A DNA stretch of 64,000 nt from Agromyces sp. H66. GTDB taxonomy: Bacteria; Actinomycetota; Actinomycetes; Actinomycetales; Microbacteriaceae. Numbering within the stretch: the stretch's first letter is position 1; each line of letters opens with the position of its first letter. Below are positions 8,471 through 16,971 of this stretch, in pieces. A model generated the notes under the pieces. The model was not told the DNA's origin, did not search any database, and saw nothing but the letters and a program-made list of their open reading frames with translations. Made by a program: the position numbers and the translations under genes. Where the stretch lies: contig NZ_SJZG01000009.1 of NCBI RefSeq assembly GCF_004959775.1, forward strand, positions 62,001-126,000, in the 5' to 3' direction.

Positions 8471-8540
8471 GGTCGGCTCCTTTCATGAATGATCGTCATT
8501 CGATGTGCTTCGACGGTAGGAGCCGGCGGCAGCCGCGGGC

Positions 8541-8598
8541 GGGCCGAAGGTCCCGCGTCCGGCACCCGCCGGGCGAAACCCATGTGACCTTCGACCCC
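8541..8598. promoter_or_regulatory. Two putative DosR-like operators in a divergent promoter region
   Basis: GGGCCGAAGGTCCC at 8541-8554 and, inverted, GTGACCTTCGACCCC at 8584-8598. The first is about 70 bp from the hsp20 start, the second about 35 bp from the USP start at 8633. Read on the minus strand, the second site and its flank (CGAAGGTCACATGGG) match the site at 12294 almost base for base. Confidence 0.5.
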
Positions 8599-8632
8599 AC
8601 GGCGGCCGCGACGGCTGGGGCAGCCTGCCGTC

Positions 8633-9469
8633 ATGTTCACTCGCATCGTCGTCGGCTGGGACGGCACGCCGGAGTCCGAGGCCGCGCTCGAATGGGCGGT
8701 CGCCCGCGGGGTCGGGACGCCGCTGAAGATCGTGCACGCGATCGGCGGCACGCCCACGGCGAGCGAGTACCTGCGGGCGGGCGGCGAGCTGTCGGACGAG
8801 CGGGTGCGACTCATGGACGTCGCTGAAAAGCTGCGCGCCGAGCGACCCGACCTGAACATCACGACCGAGACCGAGCACGGGTCGCCGAGCACGGTGCTCG
8901 CCGAGGAGTTCGGCGCCGACACCCTCGTGGTCGTGGGAGCGCCGGCGACGCATCGCGGCTCCCGTTGGACCACCGGGTCCCGATTGGCCGGCCGTCACGG
9001 AGGGGGAATCGTGGCGGTCATCCCATCGCGTCCGGCGACCGACACGCGACCCGCGGTGGTCGTCGGCGTCGACGGCTCGCCCGCGTCGATGGCGGCGCTG
9101 GAGACGGCCGCCGCCGAAGCCCAGCGCCTCGGCGCGGAGCTCGAGGTCGTGCACGCGTGGAGCATCCCGCCGGGCTGGAACACCGCCTACCCCGAGTACC
9201 TGGCCGACATCGACGCGCTCGAGGACATGCATCGAGGGGTCCTCGAGGAAGCCGTCGAGTTCGCCCGACGCCTGCACACCCGGCCGACCGGACGGCTCGA
9301 GCCCGGACCCGCCGCCGAGGCGCTGCAACGCGTCGCGGACGGCGCGGCGCTGCTGGTCGTCGGCAGCCACGGGCGCGGAACCCTCGCGAGGTTCCTGCTC
9401 GGCTCGGTGAGCCACGAGCTGCTCGTGTCGCTCCCCGCGCCGCTCATGATCGTCGGCCCCCGGGAGTGA
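8633..9469 (+). CDS. Universal stress protein, tandem UspA domains
   Basis: 278 residues with two UspA domains: one from FTRIVVGWDGTPESEAALEW, the second from about residue 137 (PAVVVGVDGSPASMAALETA). The second retains the ATP-binding loop GSHGRGTLARFLLGSVS (G-x2-G-x9-G-S), so nucleotide binding is expected there; the first has a weaker loop (VGAPATHRGSRWTTGSRLAG). Divergent from hsp20 and likely induced with it. The stop codon lies inside the first unit of a 20-bp tandem repeat. Confidence 0.9.
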   Translation: MFTRIVVGWDGTPESEAALEWAVARGVGTPLKIVHAIGGTPTASEYLRAGGELSDERVRLMDVAEKLRAERPDLNITTETEHGSPSTVLAEEFGADTLVVVGAPATHRGSRWTTGSRLAGRHGGGIVAVIPSRPATDTRPAVVVGVDGSPASMAALETAAAEAQRLGAELEVVHAWSIPPGWNTAYPEYLADIDALEDMHRGVLEEAVEFARRLHTRPTGRLEPGPAAEALQRVADGAALLVVGSHGRGTLARFLLGSVSHELLVSLPAPLMIVGPRE

Positions 9470-9536
9470 CCCGTCTCACCCGGGAGTGACCCGTCTCGCC
9501 CGGGACTGACCCGTCTCGTCGAGGTCGGTCAGTCCC
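9459..9536. repeat. Three tandem 20-bp units followed by a hairpin
   Basis: Units CCCGGGAGTGACCCGTCTCA (9459-9478), the same with final G (9479-9498) and CCCGGGACTGACCCGTCTCG (9499-9518) run on from the USP stop codon. GGGACTGACC (9501-9510) then pairs perfectly with GGTCAGTCCC (9527-9536) across a 16-nt loop. Lying between convergent universal stress genes, the hairpin could serve as a bidirectional terminator. Confidence 0.75.
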
Positions 9537-9556
9537 GTCTCCCCGAGGCCGTCGCC

Positions 9557-10387
9557 TCAGATGAGGTCCTCGTCCTCGAGGCCCGGCGACACCTCGATCG
9601 GCTCGGCGGGCACGGGCGCGACGGCGACCGGCACCGACGACCGGGCCAGCACGTGCTCGCTGACCGAACCGATGAGCAGGTCCTCCAGCGGACCGCGGCC
9701 GTGCGACCCGACCACGACGAGGGCCGCGTCGCGCGCGGCCTCGAGGATGGCGTCGGCCGCCGAGCGTTCGTTGGGCACCACGTTCACCGGGGTCTCGGGA
9801 TGGCTCGCGCGGATCCGCTCGGCCGCCACCTCGAGTTCGCGCGGGGGCGCGCCGCCGCCCGCGTGCACGATGGTCAACGCGGATGCCGCGTGCCGCGCCT
9901 CCCGGGCGGCGAACGCCATGGCGGCGTCGCTCGCGGCATCCGGATCCCATCCGACGACCACACCGCTGCCGCCGCCCGACCAGGCGGTCGGCACGACGAC
10001 GAGCACGCCGCCCGTGCGGCCCGCGAGGCGCAGCCCGAGGGGCAGGTGCGCGAGTTCGTCGATGGCGTCGACGTAGGTCATGCCGATCACGAGCAGGTTC
10101 GCCGCCTTCGACGCGTCGAGGAGCTCGTCGACGATGTCGCCCTGGCGCAGCTCGACGTGCACCGAGGCGTCCGGCAGCCGCTCGCGCAGCCGTTCGGCGA
10201 CGCGATCGAGCCGCTCCCGGCGCCGATCGCGCTCGACGTCGGGGTAGCCCGCCGCGAGTGGTACGTGCTCGAGCACGGTCGTCACCTCGACGTCGACGTC
10301 GAAATGCCGGCAGCGTTCGGCCACCCACCGTTCGGCGACCGCGTTGGCGGCGCCGCCGTCGAGGGCGAGGATCACGTGATCGGTCAT
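9557..10387 (-). CDS. Universal stress protein, tandem UspA domains
   Basis: 276 residues. The first half begins MTDHVILALDGGAANAVAER and is diverged. The second, from about residue 145 (SGVVVGWDPDAASDAAMAFA), ends with the intact nucleotide loop GSHGRGPLEDLLIGSVS. It is the last gene of a three-gene operon; its ATG overlaps the stop of the beta-CASP nuclease gene (ATGA), indicating coupled translation. Confidence 0.88.
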   Translation of the reverse strand: MTDHVILALDGGAANAVAERWVAERCRHFDVDVEVTTVLEHVPLAAGYPDVERDRRRERLDRVAERLRERLPDASVHVELRQGDIVDELLDASKAANLLVIGMTYVDAIDELAHLPLGLRLAGRTGGVLVVVPTAWSGGGSGVVVGWDPDAASDAAMAFAAREARHAASALTIVHAGGGAPPRELEVAAERIRASHPETPVNVVPNERSAADAILEAARDAALVVVGSHGRGPLEDLLIGSVSEHVLARSSVPVAVAPVPAEPIEVSPGLEDEDLI

Positions 10388-11775
10388 GATGCGATCTCCT
10401 GTCGTTCGGGTGCGTCCATCCTGACGCGTTCCAGGTGCTCGGGCACGCGCACCGGCCAGTGCAGCTCCCGCTTGATGCGGGCGCGAAGGGTGTCGGACGC
10501 GACGGCCTCGCCGTGCGTCACGTAGACCATGTCGGGCGGCTCGTCGACCGCGCGCATCCATGCCATGAGCTCGTCGGCGTCGGCGTGCGAGGACATGCCG
10601 TCGATCGCGACGACCTCGGCGCGGATCGGCACGTCCTCGCCGAAGATGCGCAGCGAACTCGCCCCGCCGAGCAGCGCGGAGCCGCGCGTGCCGCCCGCCT
10701 GGTAGCCCGTGAGCACGATCGCATTGCGACGGTCGGACCCATAGGCGACGAGGTGGTGCAGGATGCGGCCGCCGGTCAGCATGCCGCTCGCCGAGATGAT
10801 GATCATCGGGCCGCCCCGCAGGTTCAGCAGCTTCGAGTCGTCGACCGTGTGCACGGGCCTCGCGAGACCGTACATGCGGGCGATCTCGTCGGGGTCGAGC
10901 CGGTGCTCCTCGGGGTGGCGCCGGTAGATCGCGGCCGCGTCGACCGCCATCGGGCTGTTCAGGTAGATCGGGATGTCGGGGATCTCGCCGCGGTCGCGGA
11001 GGCGGGAGAGGTGCAGGAGCACGGTCTCGGTGCGCGCGACGGCGAACGCCGGGATGAGCACGACCCCGCCCTGCTTCGCGACCCGGCGCACGACGTCGCC
11101 GAGCACCTCCTCCACGTCGTCCTTGGGATGCAGGCGGTCGCCGTACGTCGACTCGGTGACGAGCACGGAGGCCGGCTCGAGCGGACGCGGCGGGTGCAGG
11201 AGCGGGTCGTTCGGCCGGCCGAGGTCGCCCGTGAAGTGCACGACGCGACCGCCGACCCGCACTCGGACGCCCGCGGCCCCCAGGATGTGGCCGGCGGGCA
11301 CGTGGGTGAACTCGAGGTCGCGCCCGACGCGGTGGGTGGCGTCGAAGTCGACGGGGACGAACCGCTCGAGCGACCGCGCGGCATCCGCTGCCGTGTAGAG
11401 CGGAGTCGGATGGCGGTGCGAGGACCAGCCGCCGGATGCCGCGTGCCTGGCCTCCTCCTCGAGGAGGTACCCGCTGTCGGGGAGGAGCACCCCGCACAGT
11501 TCGGCGGTGCCGGGCGTCGCGTACACGGGCCCCCGGAACCCGTCGCGCACGAGCGCGGGGAGGTAGCCCGTGTGGTCGAGGTGCGCATGGGTCAGCACCA
11601 CCGCGTCGATGGACTCGGGCGGTACCGGGAACGGTGCTCGGTTGCGCTCGCGTAGCACCTTGAAGCCCTGGAAGAGCCCGCAGTCCACGAGCACCCGGGA
11701 GTCACCGGTGTCGACGAGGAACTTCGAGCCCGTGACGGTATCGGCGGCTCCGAGGAACTGGAGGTGTGCGGCCAT
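10384..11775 (-). CDS. Metallo-beta-lactamase/beta-CASP ribonuclease
   Basis: 463 residues, the usual length for the RNA-processing MBL-beta-CASP family (CPSF/RMMBL type). The Zn motif LTHAHLDH is at about residues 61-68, followed by FTGDLG, the beta-CASP segment (ESTYGDRLHP, VLIPAFAVARTETVLLHL, YLNSPMA), the ISASGMLTGGR motif and the terminal SSHADADELMAW with its metal His. It should cut or trim RNA in the cytoplasm. Flanked on both sides by universal stress genes in one operon; homologues recur in actinobacterial dormancy regulons. ATG at 11775 is 4 bp after the upstream stop. Confidence 0.9.
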   Translation of the reverse strand: MAAHLQFLGAADTVTGSKFLVDTGDSRVLVDCGLFQGFKVLRERNRAPFPVPPESIDAVVLTHAHLDHTGYLPALVRDGFRGPVYATPGTAELCGVLLPDSGYLLEEEARHAASGGWSSHRHPTPLYTAADAARSLERFVPVDFDATHRVGRDLEFTHVPAGHILGAAGVRVRVGGRVVHFTGDLGRPNDPLLHPPRPLEPASVLVTESTYGDRLHPKDDVEEVLGDVVRRVAKQGGVVLIPAFAVARTETVLLHLSRLRDRGEIPDIPIYLNSPMAVDAAAIYRRHPEEHRLDPDEIARMYGLARPVHTVDDSKLLNLRGGPMIIISASGMLTGGRILHHLVAYGSDRRNAIVLTGYQAGGTRGSALLGGASSLRIFGEDVPIRAEVVAIDGMSSHADADELMAWMRAVDEPPDMVYVTHGEAVASDTLRARIKRELHWPVRVPEHLERVRMDAPERQEIAS

Positions 11776-11779
11776 CGGA

Positions 11780-12259
11780 TCAGCGCCCGTGTACGACCAG
11801 CACCGGGCAGCGCGCGTGCTCGGCGACCGCGGCACTGACCGATCCCAGGAGCAGGCCGGCGAAGCCGCCGTGACCGCGGCTGCCCACGACGATCATCTCG
11901 GCGTGCCCCGATTCCTCGATGAGCGACTCGGCCGGGCGGCCCTGGCGGGTACGGGTCGCGAACCATTCCGGCACCTCGGTGCCGAACACCTCCTCGGTGG
12001 CCCTGGCGACGATGCGATCGGCGTCGTCCTCGGGCGTCCAGTCCAACTGCGGGTAGTACCCGCCGTAGAAGTACACCGGGTAGTTCCACACCGCGAGGGC
12101 GCGCACGCGGAGTCCCAGCTTGGGGGCCAGGTCGGCGGCGTAACGCAGCGCCGACACCGACGACTCGGAGCCGTCGACGCCGACGACGATGCCGGGAGGC
12201 CCGGGTTCGGGCTCATGGTTCGGCTCGGGTGGATTCGGGTCCTTCACTGCGTCCGCCAT
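11780..12259 (-). CDS. Universal stress protein, single UspA domain
   Basis: 159 residues: an acidic, Pro-rich leader (about 20 residues) then one complete UspA domain, GIVVGVDGSESSVSALRYAA to HARCPVLVVHGR, with the ATP loop GSRGHGGFAGLLLGSVS. The internal WNYPVYFYGGYYPQLDW stretch is Tyr/Trp-rich. First gene of the operon 12259-9557. The ATG at 12259 was preferred because the codons upstream overlap the putative regulator site at 12294. Confidence 0.9.
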   Translation of the reverse strand: MADAVKDPNPPEPNHEPEPGPPGIVVGVDGSESSVSALRYAADLAPKLGLRVRALAVWNYPVYFYGGYYPQLDWTPEDDADRIVARATEEVFGTEVPEWFATRTRQGRPAESLIEESGHAEMIVVGSRGHGGFAGLLLGSVSAAVAEHARCPVLVVHGR

Positions 12260-12293
12260 GCCCGAATCATCGCGGCCCCGGGCGCGCCGCGGC

Positions 12294-12315
12294 GGGCCGA
12301 AGGTCACATGGGGTT
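12294..12315. promoter_or_regulatory. Putative DosR-like operator in a divergent promoter
   Basis: A 22-bp site beginning GGGCCGAAGGTCAC and continuing ATGGGGTT, between the USP operon (start 12259) and the iron-protein gene (start 12388). Its CGAAGGTCACATGGG core recurs on the minus strand at 8581-8594. Confidence 0.5.
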
Positions 12316-12387
12316 GCGGGTCAACCCCTCCCGCGCGAGACTCCGACCTCCGTACGGTGGGCACATGACCGACCGAGGGGGGCAGTC

Positions 12388-13437
12388 ATGACCATCACCG
12401 CCGAGCGTCGACTGACCGACGCGCGAATGCGCCCCATGGCGCTGCCCGAGCCGCGCGGACCGATCACCGCCGCGCTCATCGAGGTCCTCACCGGTCCCGA
12501 GCACGCGTCGGTGGGCGACCTCGCCCTTGCCGCGACCGAGGGGCTCGCGGCATCCGTCGACCCGCTCATCGACGATGACGTGCAGCTCGCGCTCTTCCTC
12601 ATGTACGAGCTGCACTACGGCGGCCTCGAGGGCGTGTCCGACTCGTGGGAGTGGGACCCGCGACTGCTCGCGGTGCGCGGCCCGATCGAGCGCGAGTTCG
12701 AGGAGGCATTGCGCCACTCGGTGCGACAGCCGGTCGCCGTGCGCGACGTGCCGGAGGCCCTGTTCGCGCTCGTGGGCGACGACGACTCGCCGAGCCTGTC
12801 GGGGTTCGTCGAACGGGATGCCACGGCCGACCAGGCGCGCGAGATCCTCGCCTGCCGTTCGATCTACACGCTGAAGGAGGCGGACCCGCACAGCTGGGCG
12901 ATCCCGCGGCTGCACGGGCGCGCGAAGTCGGCGCTCGTCGAGATCCAGGCCGACGAGTACGGCGGCGGCCGACCCGATCGCCTGCACGCGACGATCTTCG
13001 CTCGCGCGATGCGCGGTGCGGGACTCGACGACCGCTACGGCGCCTACGCCGACCACGTGCCGGTCGAGGTGTACACGTCGATGAACCTCATGTCGTTGTT
13101 CGGCCTGCACCGACGCCTTCGCGGTGCGATCGTCGGGCATCTCGCCGCCTACGAGATGACGTCGTCGCTGCCGTGCCGTGCCTACGCGAACGGGCTGCGA
13201 CGGCTCGGTTTCGGCGAGGACGTCGCCGACTACTTCGACGAGCACGTCGAAGCCGACGCGGTGCACGAGCAGCTCGCGGCCCGCGACCTGGCGGGCGCGC
13301 TCGCGGAGGAGGAACCGCAACTCGCCCGCGACATCCTCTTCGGCGCGTCGGCGTGCCTCACGGTCGACGGGCGACTCTGGGGCGGCCTGCGCGAGCGGTT
13401 CGAGCGCGGCGAGTCGGCGCTTCGGAGGCCCCTGTGA
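12388..13437 (+). CDS. Iron-containing redox enzyme family protein (haem-oxygenase fold)
   Basis: 349 residues. Helical region with the likely metal-site pattern of this family: YELHYGGLEGV near residue 75, EIQADEYGGGRPDRLHATIF near 190, and HLAAYEMTSSLPCRAYANGL near 255, supplying Glu/His/Asp ligands for a diiron or iron centre. The substrate is unknown; relatives include TenA/PqqC-like and haem-oxygenase-like diiron oxidases. Translationally coupled (GTGA) to the CDGSH protein, which probably passes or stores electrons or clusters for it. GAGGGGGG is upstream of the ATG. Divergent from the stress operon and likely in the same regulon. Confidence 0.82.
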   Translation: MTITAERRLTDARMRPMALPEPRGPITAALIEVLTGPEHASVGDLALAATEGLAASVDPLIDDDVQLALFLMYELHYGGLEGVSDSWEWDPRLLAVRGPIEREFEEALRHSVRQPVAVRDVPEALFALVGDDDSPSLSGFVERDATADQAREILACRSIYTLKEADPHSWAIPRLHGRAKSALVEIQADEYGGGRPDRLHATIFARAMRGAGLDDRYGAYADHVPVEVYTSMNLMSLFGLHRRLRGAIVGHLAAYEMTSSLPCRAYANGLRRLGFGEDVADYFDEHVEADAVHEQLAARDLAGALAEEEPQLARDILFGASACLTVDGRLWGGLRERFERGESALRRPL

Positions 13438-13706
13438 CGGACGCTGAGGCATCCGCTCGACCGGTCTCGATCACCGCGTGCCCCGACGGCCCGCTGCTCG
13501 TGCGAGGCGATCTCGCGCTGCTCGACGAGCACGGTGCGCCCATCGAGCCGAACCGCCGCACCTTCGCGCTCTGCCGGTGCGGTGCATCTGCCGTGCGCCC
13601 GTTCTGCGACGGGTCGCACAAGCTCGTGGGGTTCCGCACCGGGCCGCCGCCGCGGACGCCGGCGGTGACGTACGAGGATGAGGAGTGGCGCGGCACGACC
13701 GGCTGA
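13434..13706 (+). CDS. CDGSH-type iron-sulfur protein
   Basis: 90 residues containing one zf-CDGSH motif, CRCGASAVRPFCDGSHK, with ligands Cys 47, Cys 49, Cys 58 and His 62 for a [2Fe-2S] cluster. The N-terminal half (ACPDGPLLVRGDLALLDEHG) is the small beta extension usual in bacterial versions. GTG start at 13434 overlaps the stop of the iron-redox gene by four bases; the pair is a common actinobacterial couple. Confidence 0.9.
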   Translation: MTDAEASARPVSITACPDGPLLVRGDLALLDEHGAPIEPNRRTFALCRCGASAVRPFCDGSHKLVGFRTGPPPRTPAVTYEDEEWRGTTG

Positions 13707-13851
13707 TCGTGGGCAGCGGCATCCGGGGTTCGAAGCTGCTCGTCACCGGTGCCTTCCTCGCGTCGCTTCCAAGCGCGGAGGTGCTGCCGATCGCCCAGCC
13801 CGGCTGAATCCGGGCCGTGCGCATGTCGGCGGGCGGGTGCAGACTGGCAGC

Positions 13852-14556
13852 ATGTGCGGACGCTTCGCCAACGACGCCAAGGTCGACGAGATGATCCAGG
13901 AGTTCGTCGCCCAGGGCGGCGACTACCGCGACTGGCGGCCGCAGTACTCGATCGCGCCGACCCAGGTGATCCCGATCGTGCGCGAGCGGCCGAACCGCGA
14001 GACCGGCGAGGTGGTGCGCTCGATCGACGCGGCGGTCTGGAACTTCCACCCCTCCTTCATGAAGGAGTCCAAGCGGCCCCAGTTCAACACCCGCATCGAG
14101 ACCGTGGCGACGAACGGGCTCTGGAAGGGCGCGTTCGCATCGTCGCGCTGCCTCGTGCCGATGCGGGGCTACTACGAGTGGACGGGCGAGCCAGGGCACA
14201 AGCAGGCGTTCTTCCTGCACGGCGAGCGGCCGATGCTCGCCGCGGCCGGCATCTACACGGCGCGCAAGGTGGGCGACGAGTGGGAGGTCTCGACCTCCAT
14301 CATCACGCGTGAGGCTCGGGATGCCTCGGGCGAGGTGCACGACCGCATGCCCGTGTTCCTCGACCGCGACGCGTGGGACGAGTACCTCGCGCCCGTGAAG
14401 CTCGACGACGCCGGCAAGGAGCACATGGTCGCGCTGCTCGACGCCGAGTCGTCGAAGGTGGCATCGACCATCGAGAGCCACGAGGTCGACCGCAAGGTCA
14501 ACAACTCGCGTACCGCCGACCCCGAGGATCCGTCGCTCATCGAGCCGCTCGACTGA
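13852..14556 (+). CDS. SRAP-domain abasic-site protein (YedK/HMCES family)
   Basis: 234 residues starting MCGRFANDAK. Cys 2, exposed after Met removal, forms the thiazolidine crosslink with abasic DNA; the family residues RPQFNTRIET (Asn 79, Arg 81, Glu 83) and the YYEW motif (Glu 109) are present, as is HDRMPVFL with its conserved His. It shields abasic sites in single-stranded DNA during replication. Monocistronic by appearance; 145 bp separate it from the CDGSH gene, with nothing recognisable in the gap. Confidence 0.93.
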   Translation: MCGRFANDAKVDEMIQEFVAQGGDYRDWRPQYSIAPTQVIPIVRERPNRETGEVVRSIDAAVWNFHPSFMKESKRPQFNTRIETVATNGLWKGAFASSRCLVPMRGYYEWTGEPGHKQAFFLHGERPMLAAAGIYTARKVGDEWEVSTSIITREARDASGEVHDRMPVFLDRDAWDEYLAPVKLDDAGKEHMVALLDAESSKVASTIESHEVDRKVNNSRTADPEDPSLIEPLD

Positions 14557-14596
14557 GCACCCGCCGGCGGTCCGGTCTGCTCCTCCCGAATCGACA

Positions 14597-16065
14597 TCAC
14601 CGCTTGAATGGTCCGTCCAATCGATCTGCTGGCAACCAACGGATGGATGGCCCTCGCTGCGGCCCGTCGGGTCTTTCACAACGACATTCGCTGCGCGCAA
14701 GTCGCTGAGTATCTGGTTCGCCTGCTGCAGGTCGAGGTCGAACATGTTGCGAATGGTCTTGTTGGTGATCCATCCGTACTCGTGGAGGTGGGCTTCGACG
14801 CGGGGGCGAGCAGAGTCCGCTCGCGCACGGTGTTGCACGGCAGTCCCGAGCGCCGAAGCGACGGATGAGCGTAGCCGCCAGCGGGTCCCTCGACGGGCGT
14901 CGCCATCTCGCTCGATGATCGCCTCTGCGCCGGCAGCCAGGGCGTCGAGTCGATCCTTCGCCTCGGGTTCACTCAACTGCAGGAGGCGTGCGGCGTCGCT
15001 CAGAGTGAGCGTGGGGCGTTGACAGAGATGCACGAGCGCGAGCATCGCATCAACGTTGTCACGAAGCGCTCGAGGGAGCGTGGCCACGTAGCCGGCGAAC
15101 GCTCGGTTTGGGGCACCGCTTGTGAAGGAGATCTCGACCGAGTACTCGTCTGCCCGGATGCCCGGAATCTGCTGACCGACTCGGACCTGTTCCCGGAACA
15201 TCCTGTCGATACCGCGTGATGCGCGCTCAGCGAGTCCAAGCTGCTGCATCGCGCCCATGAGCGCCGCGTTCCGCGGCGTCGAGACCGTGCTGAGCAGGCG
15301 ATCCTCCGTCACGCCGAATGGCAGGCCACCGGGTGACCATACGCGCAGCGCGTTCGGGGAGTGGTCGATGACCACCCTGTCCGGTCGAGAGTAGTCACGG
15401 TGCACCAACGCGTTGGTGACAGCTTCATCGATCGCGATCGGCGAGAAGTCAGGCAAAGCGATCTCCTGGCCGCCGGCCAGAGCGACATGCGCGACCTCAG
15501 GATCGATGGTGGAGCGAATGGTGTCGAGGGTCCTCGGGAGGAGCAGCACCAGCGGCTCTCGCAACCTGCGAACCGACGGTTCGGCACCCGCTGCGGTCCG
15601 CGCGAGAATGTCGACGCCGTCATGTGCCGGCGTCGTGAAGAGAATCTCTCCGGCGATCAGCAGACGATCCTCCCGGTCGAGCACGTTGAGTGCCCGCAGC
15701 AGGCTCCTGTCATCGAGGTCCGCCATTTGCTGCGGCACGGTCAGCTGCGGCCGGGTGTTGCCGTAGATCCGACTGCGCAGCATCGCTGAATCGACGGATG
15801 TTCCGCTGAACGCCGTTTCACCGGTGGCCTTGTCGTCTACGCCGAGCACGATCCGTCCGCCGCGCGCGTTCGCGAAGCAGACGACGGCGTCGACCAATTC
15901 CTCGATCAGGCGTGCCTGAGGATTGCCAGGCGGGTCAGGGCCAGTGATCGTGTGCGGGTCGCGCTTGAAGTCCAGCACCCCGGTCTCCAGGGATCCCGCC
16001 GATGCGCCGTTCAGCACACGCTGCAACACATCACCCAAGCCGTCGAGTTTCATGAATAGTTTCAT
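14597..16065 (-). pseudogene. Schlafen/AlbA_2-type ATP-binding transcriptional regulator, frameshifted near its C-terminus
   Basis: From ATG 16065 the frame shows an AlbA_2 domain (LETGVLDFKRDPHTI; VVCFANARGGRIVLGVDD), a HATPase_c_4-like middle (IAIDEAVTNALVHRDYSRPD, LRVWSPGGLPFGV) and a winged helix (NQILSDLRAANVV). Around 14660-14678 the frame must shift by one base: the continuing frame has no stop until 13471, running antisense through the SRAP gene, whereas the shifted frame gives GPQRGPSIRWLPADRL and stops at 14597. That RGPS-x-x-W ending is what I expect of the family. Either a real mutation or a sequence error; only the last 20 or so residues are affected. A second ATG lies at 16053. 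Confidence 0.7.
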
Positions 16066-16216
16066 GCACGAGTGCACACGCACGGCACCTAGAAACTCTG
16101 AGGAAACTCGCGGGAGATCTCCTCTGTGCGGCAGCGGACTTCGCCGCAGTCGGGGTCCTCCACGGGACCGCGGCGGGCGGCGCGCGGCTGGGCACGGCAT
16201 CGTGCTATCCTGACGC

Positions 16217-16247
16217 TGTGCGAACAGTCGTTCGTATCACGAACACA
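16217..16247. promoter_or_regulatory. Three-half-site operator upstream of pcaIJF
   Basis: CGAAC-AGTC-GTTCG-TATCA-CGAAC: three alternating half-sites (16221-16225, 16230-16234, 16240-16244). The right pair extends to the perfect palindrome GTTCGTATCACGAAC. It lies just upstream of the GTG of pcaI. IclR-family regulators of beta-ketoadipate genes, such as PcaU, are known to bind three repeats, so the IclR protein at 18794 is the natural candidate. Confidence 0.55.
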
Positions 16248-16260
16248 AGGATGGTGCTCG

Positions 16261-16971
16261 GTGAAATCGAAGGTGCGAGAGAGCGTCGCCACCGCGCTCT
16301 CCGAGATCCCCGACGGCGCGACGATCATGATCGGCGGCTTCGGTCGCGCCGGCCAGCCGGTCGAGCTCATCGACGCGCTGATCGAACAGGGCGCGTCCGA
16401 CCTCACGATCGTGAACAACAACGCGGGCAACGGCGAGACCGGCCTCGCGGCACTGCTCGCCGCGCGCCGGGTGCGCAAGATCGTCTGCTCGTTCCCCCGC
16501 CAGTCCGACTCGCAGGTCTTCGACGGCCTGTACCGCGCCGGCCTCATCGAGCTCGAGCTCGTGCCGCAGGGCAACCTCGCCGAGCGCATCCGCGCCGCGG
16601 GCGCGGGCATCGGCGCGTTCTACACGCCGACGGGCTACGGCACGCTCCTCGCCGAGGGCAAGGAGACGCGCGAGATCGACGGTCGCCAGTACGTGCTCGA
16701 GTATCCGATCCGTGCCGACTTCGCGCTCGTCAGCGCCCTGCACGCCGACCCGTGGGGCAACCTCGTCTACCGCAAGACGGCGCGCAACTTCGGCCCGATC
16801 ATGGCCGCGGCGGCGACCACGACCATCGCGCAGGTCGACTCCGTCGTCGAGCTCGGCGCGCTCGACCCCGAGGTGGTCGTCACCCCGGGCATCTACGTCG
16901 ACCACGTCGTGGAGGTGGGCGAGCGGCCCTGGCTCCGCGACGGCGCGTTCATCGGGGAGGCGGCATCATGA
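16261..16971 (+). CDS. pcaI: 3-oxoadipate CoA-transferase subunit A
   Basis: 236 residues, a CoA-transferase family I alpha subunit with the glycine-rich MIGGFGRAGQPVELIDAL and NNNAGNGETGLAAL segments. With PcaJ it moves CoA from succinyl-CoA to 3-oxoadipate, the penultimate step of the beta-ketoadipate pathway. The GTG at 16261 was chosen because AAGG sits about 10 bases upstream and the operator lies immediately before it. First gene of pcaIJF-IclR, joined to pcaJ by an ATGA overlap. A generic acetoacetate transferase is the alternative, made unlikely by the surrounding pca genes. Confidence 0.92.
   Translation: MKSKVRESVATALSEIPDGATIMIGGFGRAGQPVELIDALIEQGASDLTIVNNNAGNGETGLAALLAARRVRKIVCSFPRQSDSQVFDGLYRAGLIELELVPQGNLAERIRAAGAGIGAFYTPTGYGTLLAEGKETREIDGRQYVLEYPIRADFALVSALHADPWGNLVYRKTARNFGPIMAAAATTTIAQVDSVVELGALDPEVVVTPGIYVDHVVEVGERPWLRDGAFIGEAAS

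Noticed and set aside
9459-9518. CRISPR array
   Set aside because: Units are contiguous with no spacers. No other regularly spaced repeats or cas genes were seen anywhere in the window.
13471-14596. A continuous 909-codon minus-strand frame (13471-16200) covering the AlbA-type gene and the antisense of the SRAP gene
   Set aside because: Past about 14660 it lacks protein character and mirrors the SRAP gene; a one-base frame change restores a sensible C-terminus and stop at 14597.
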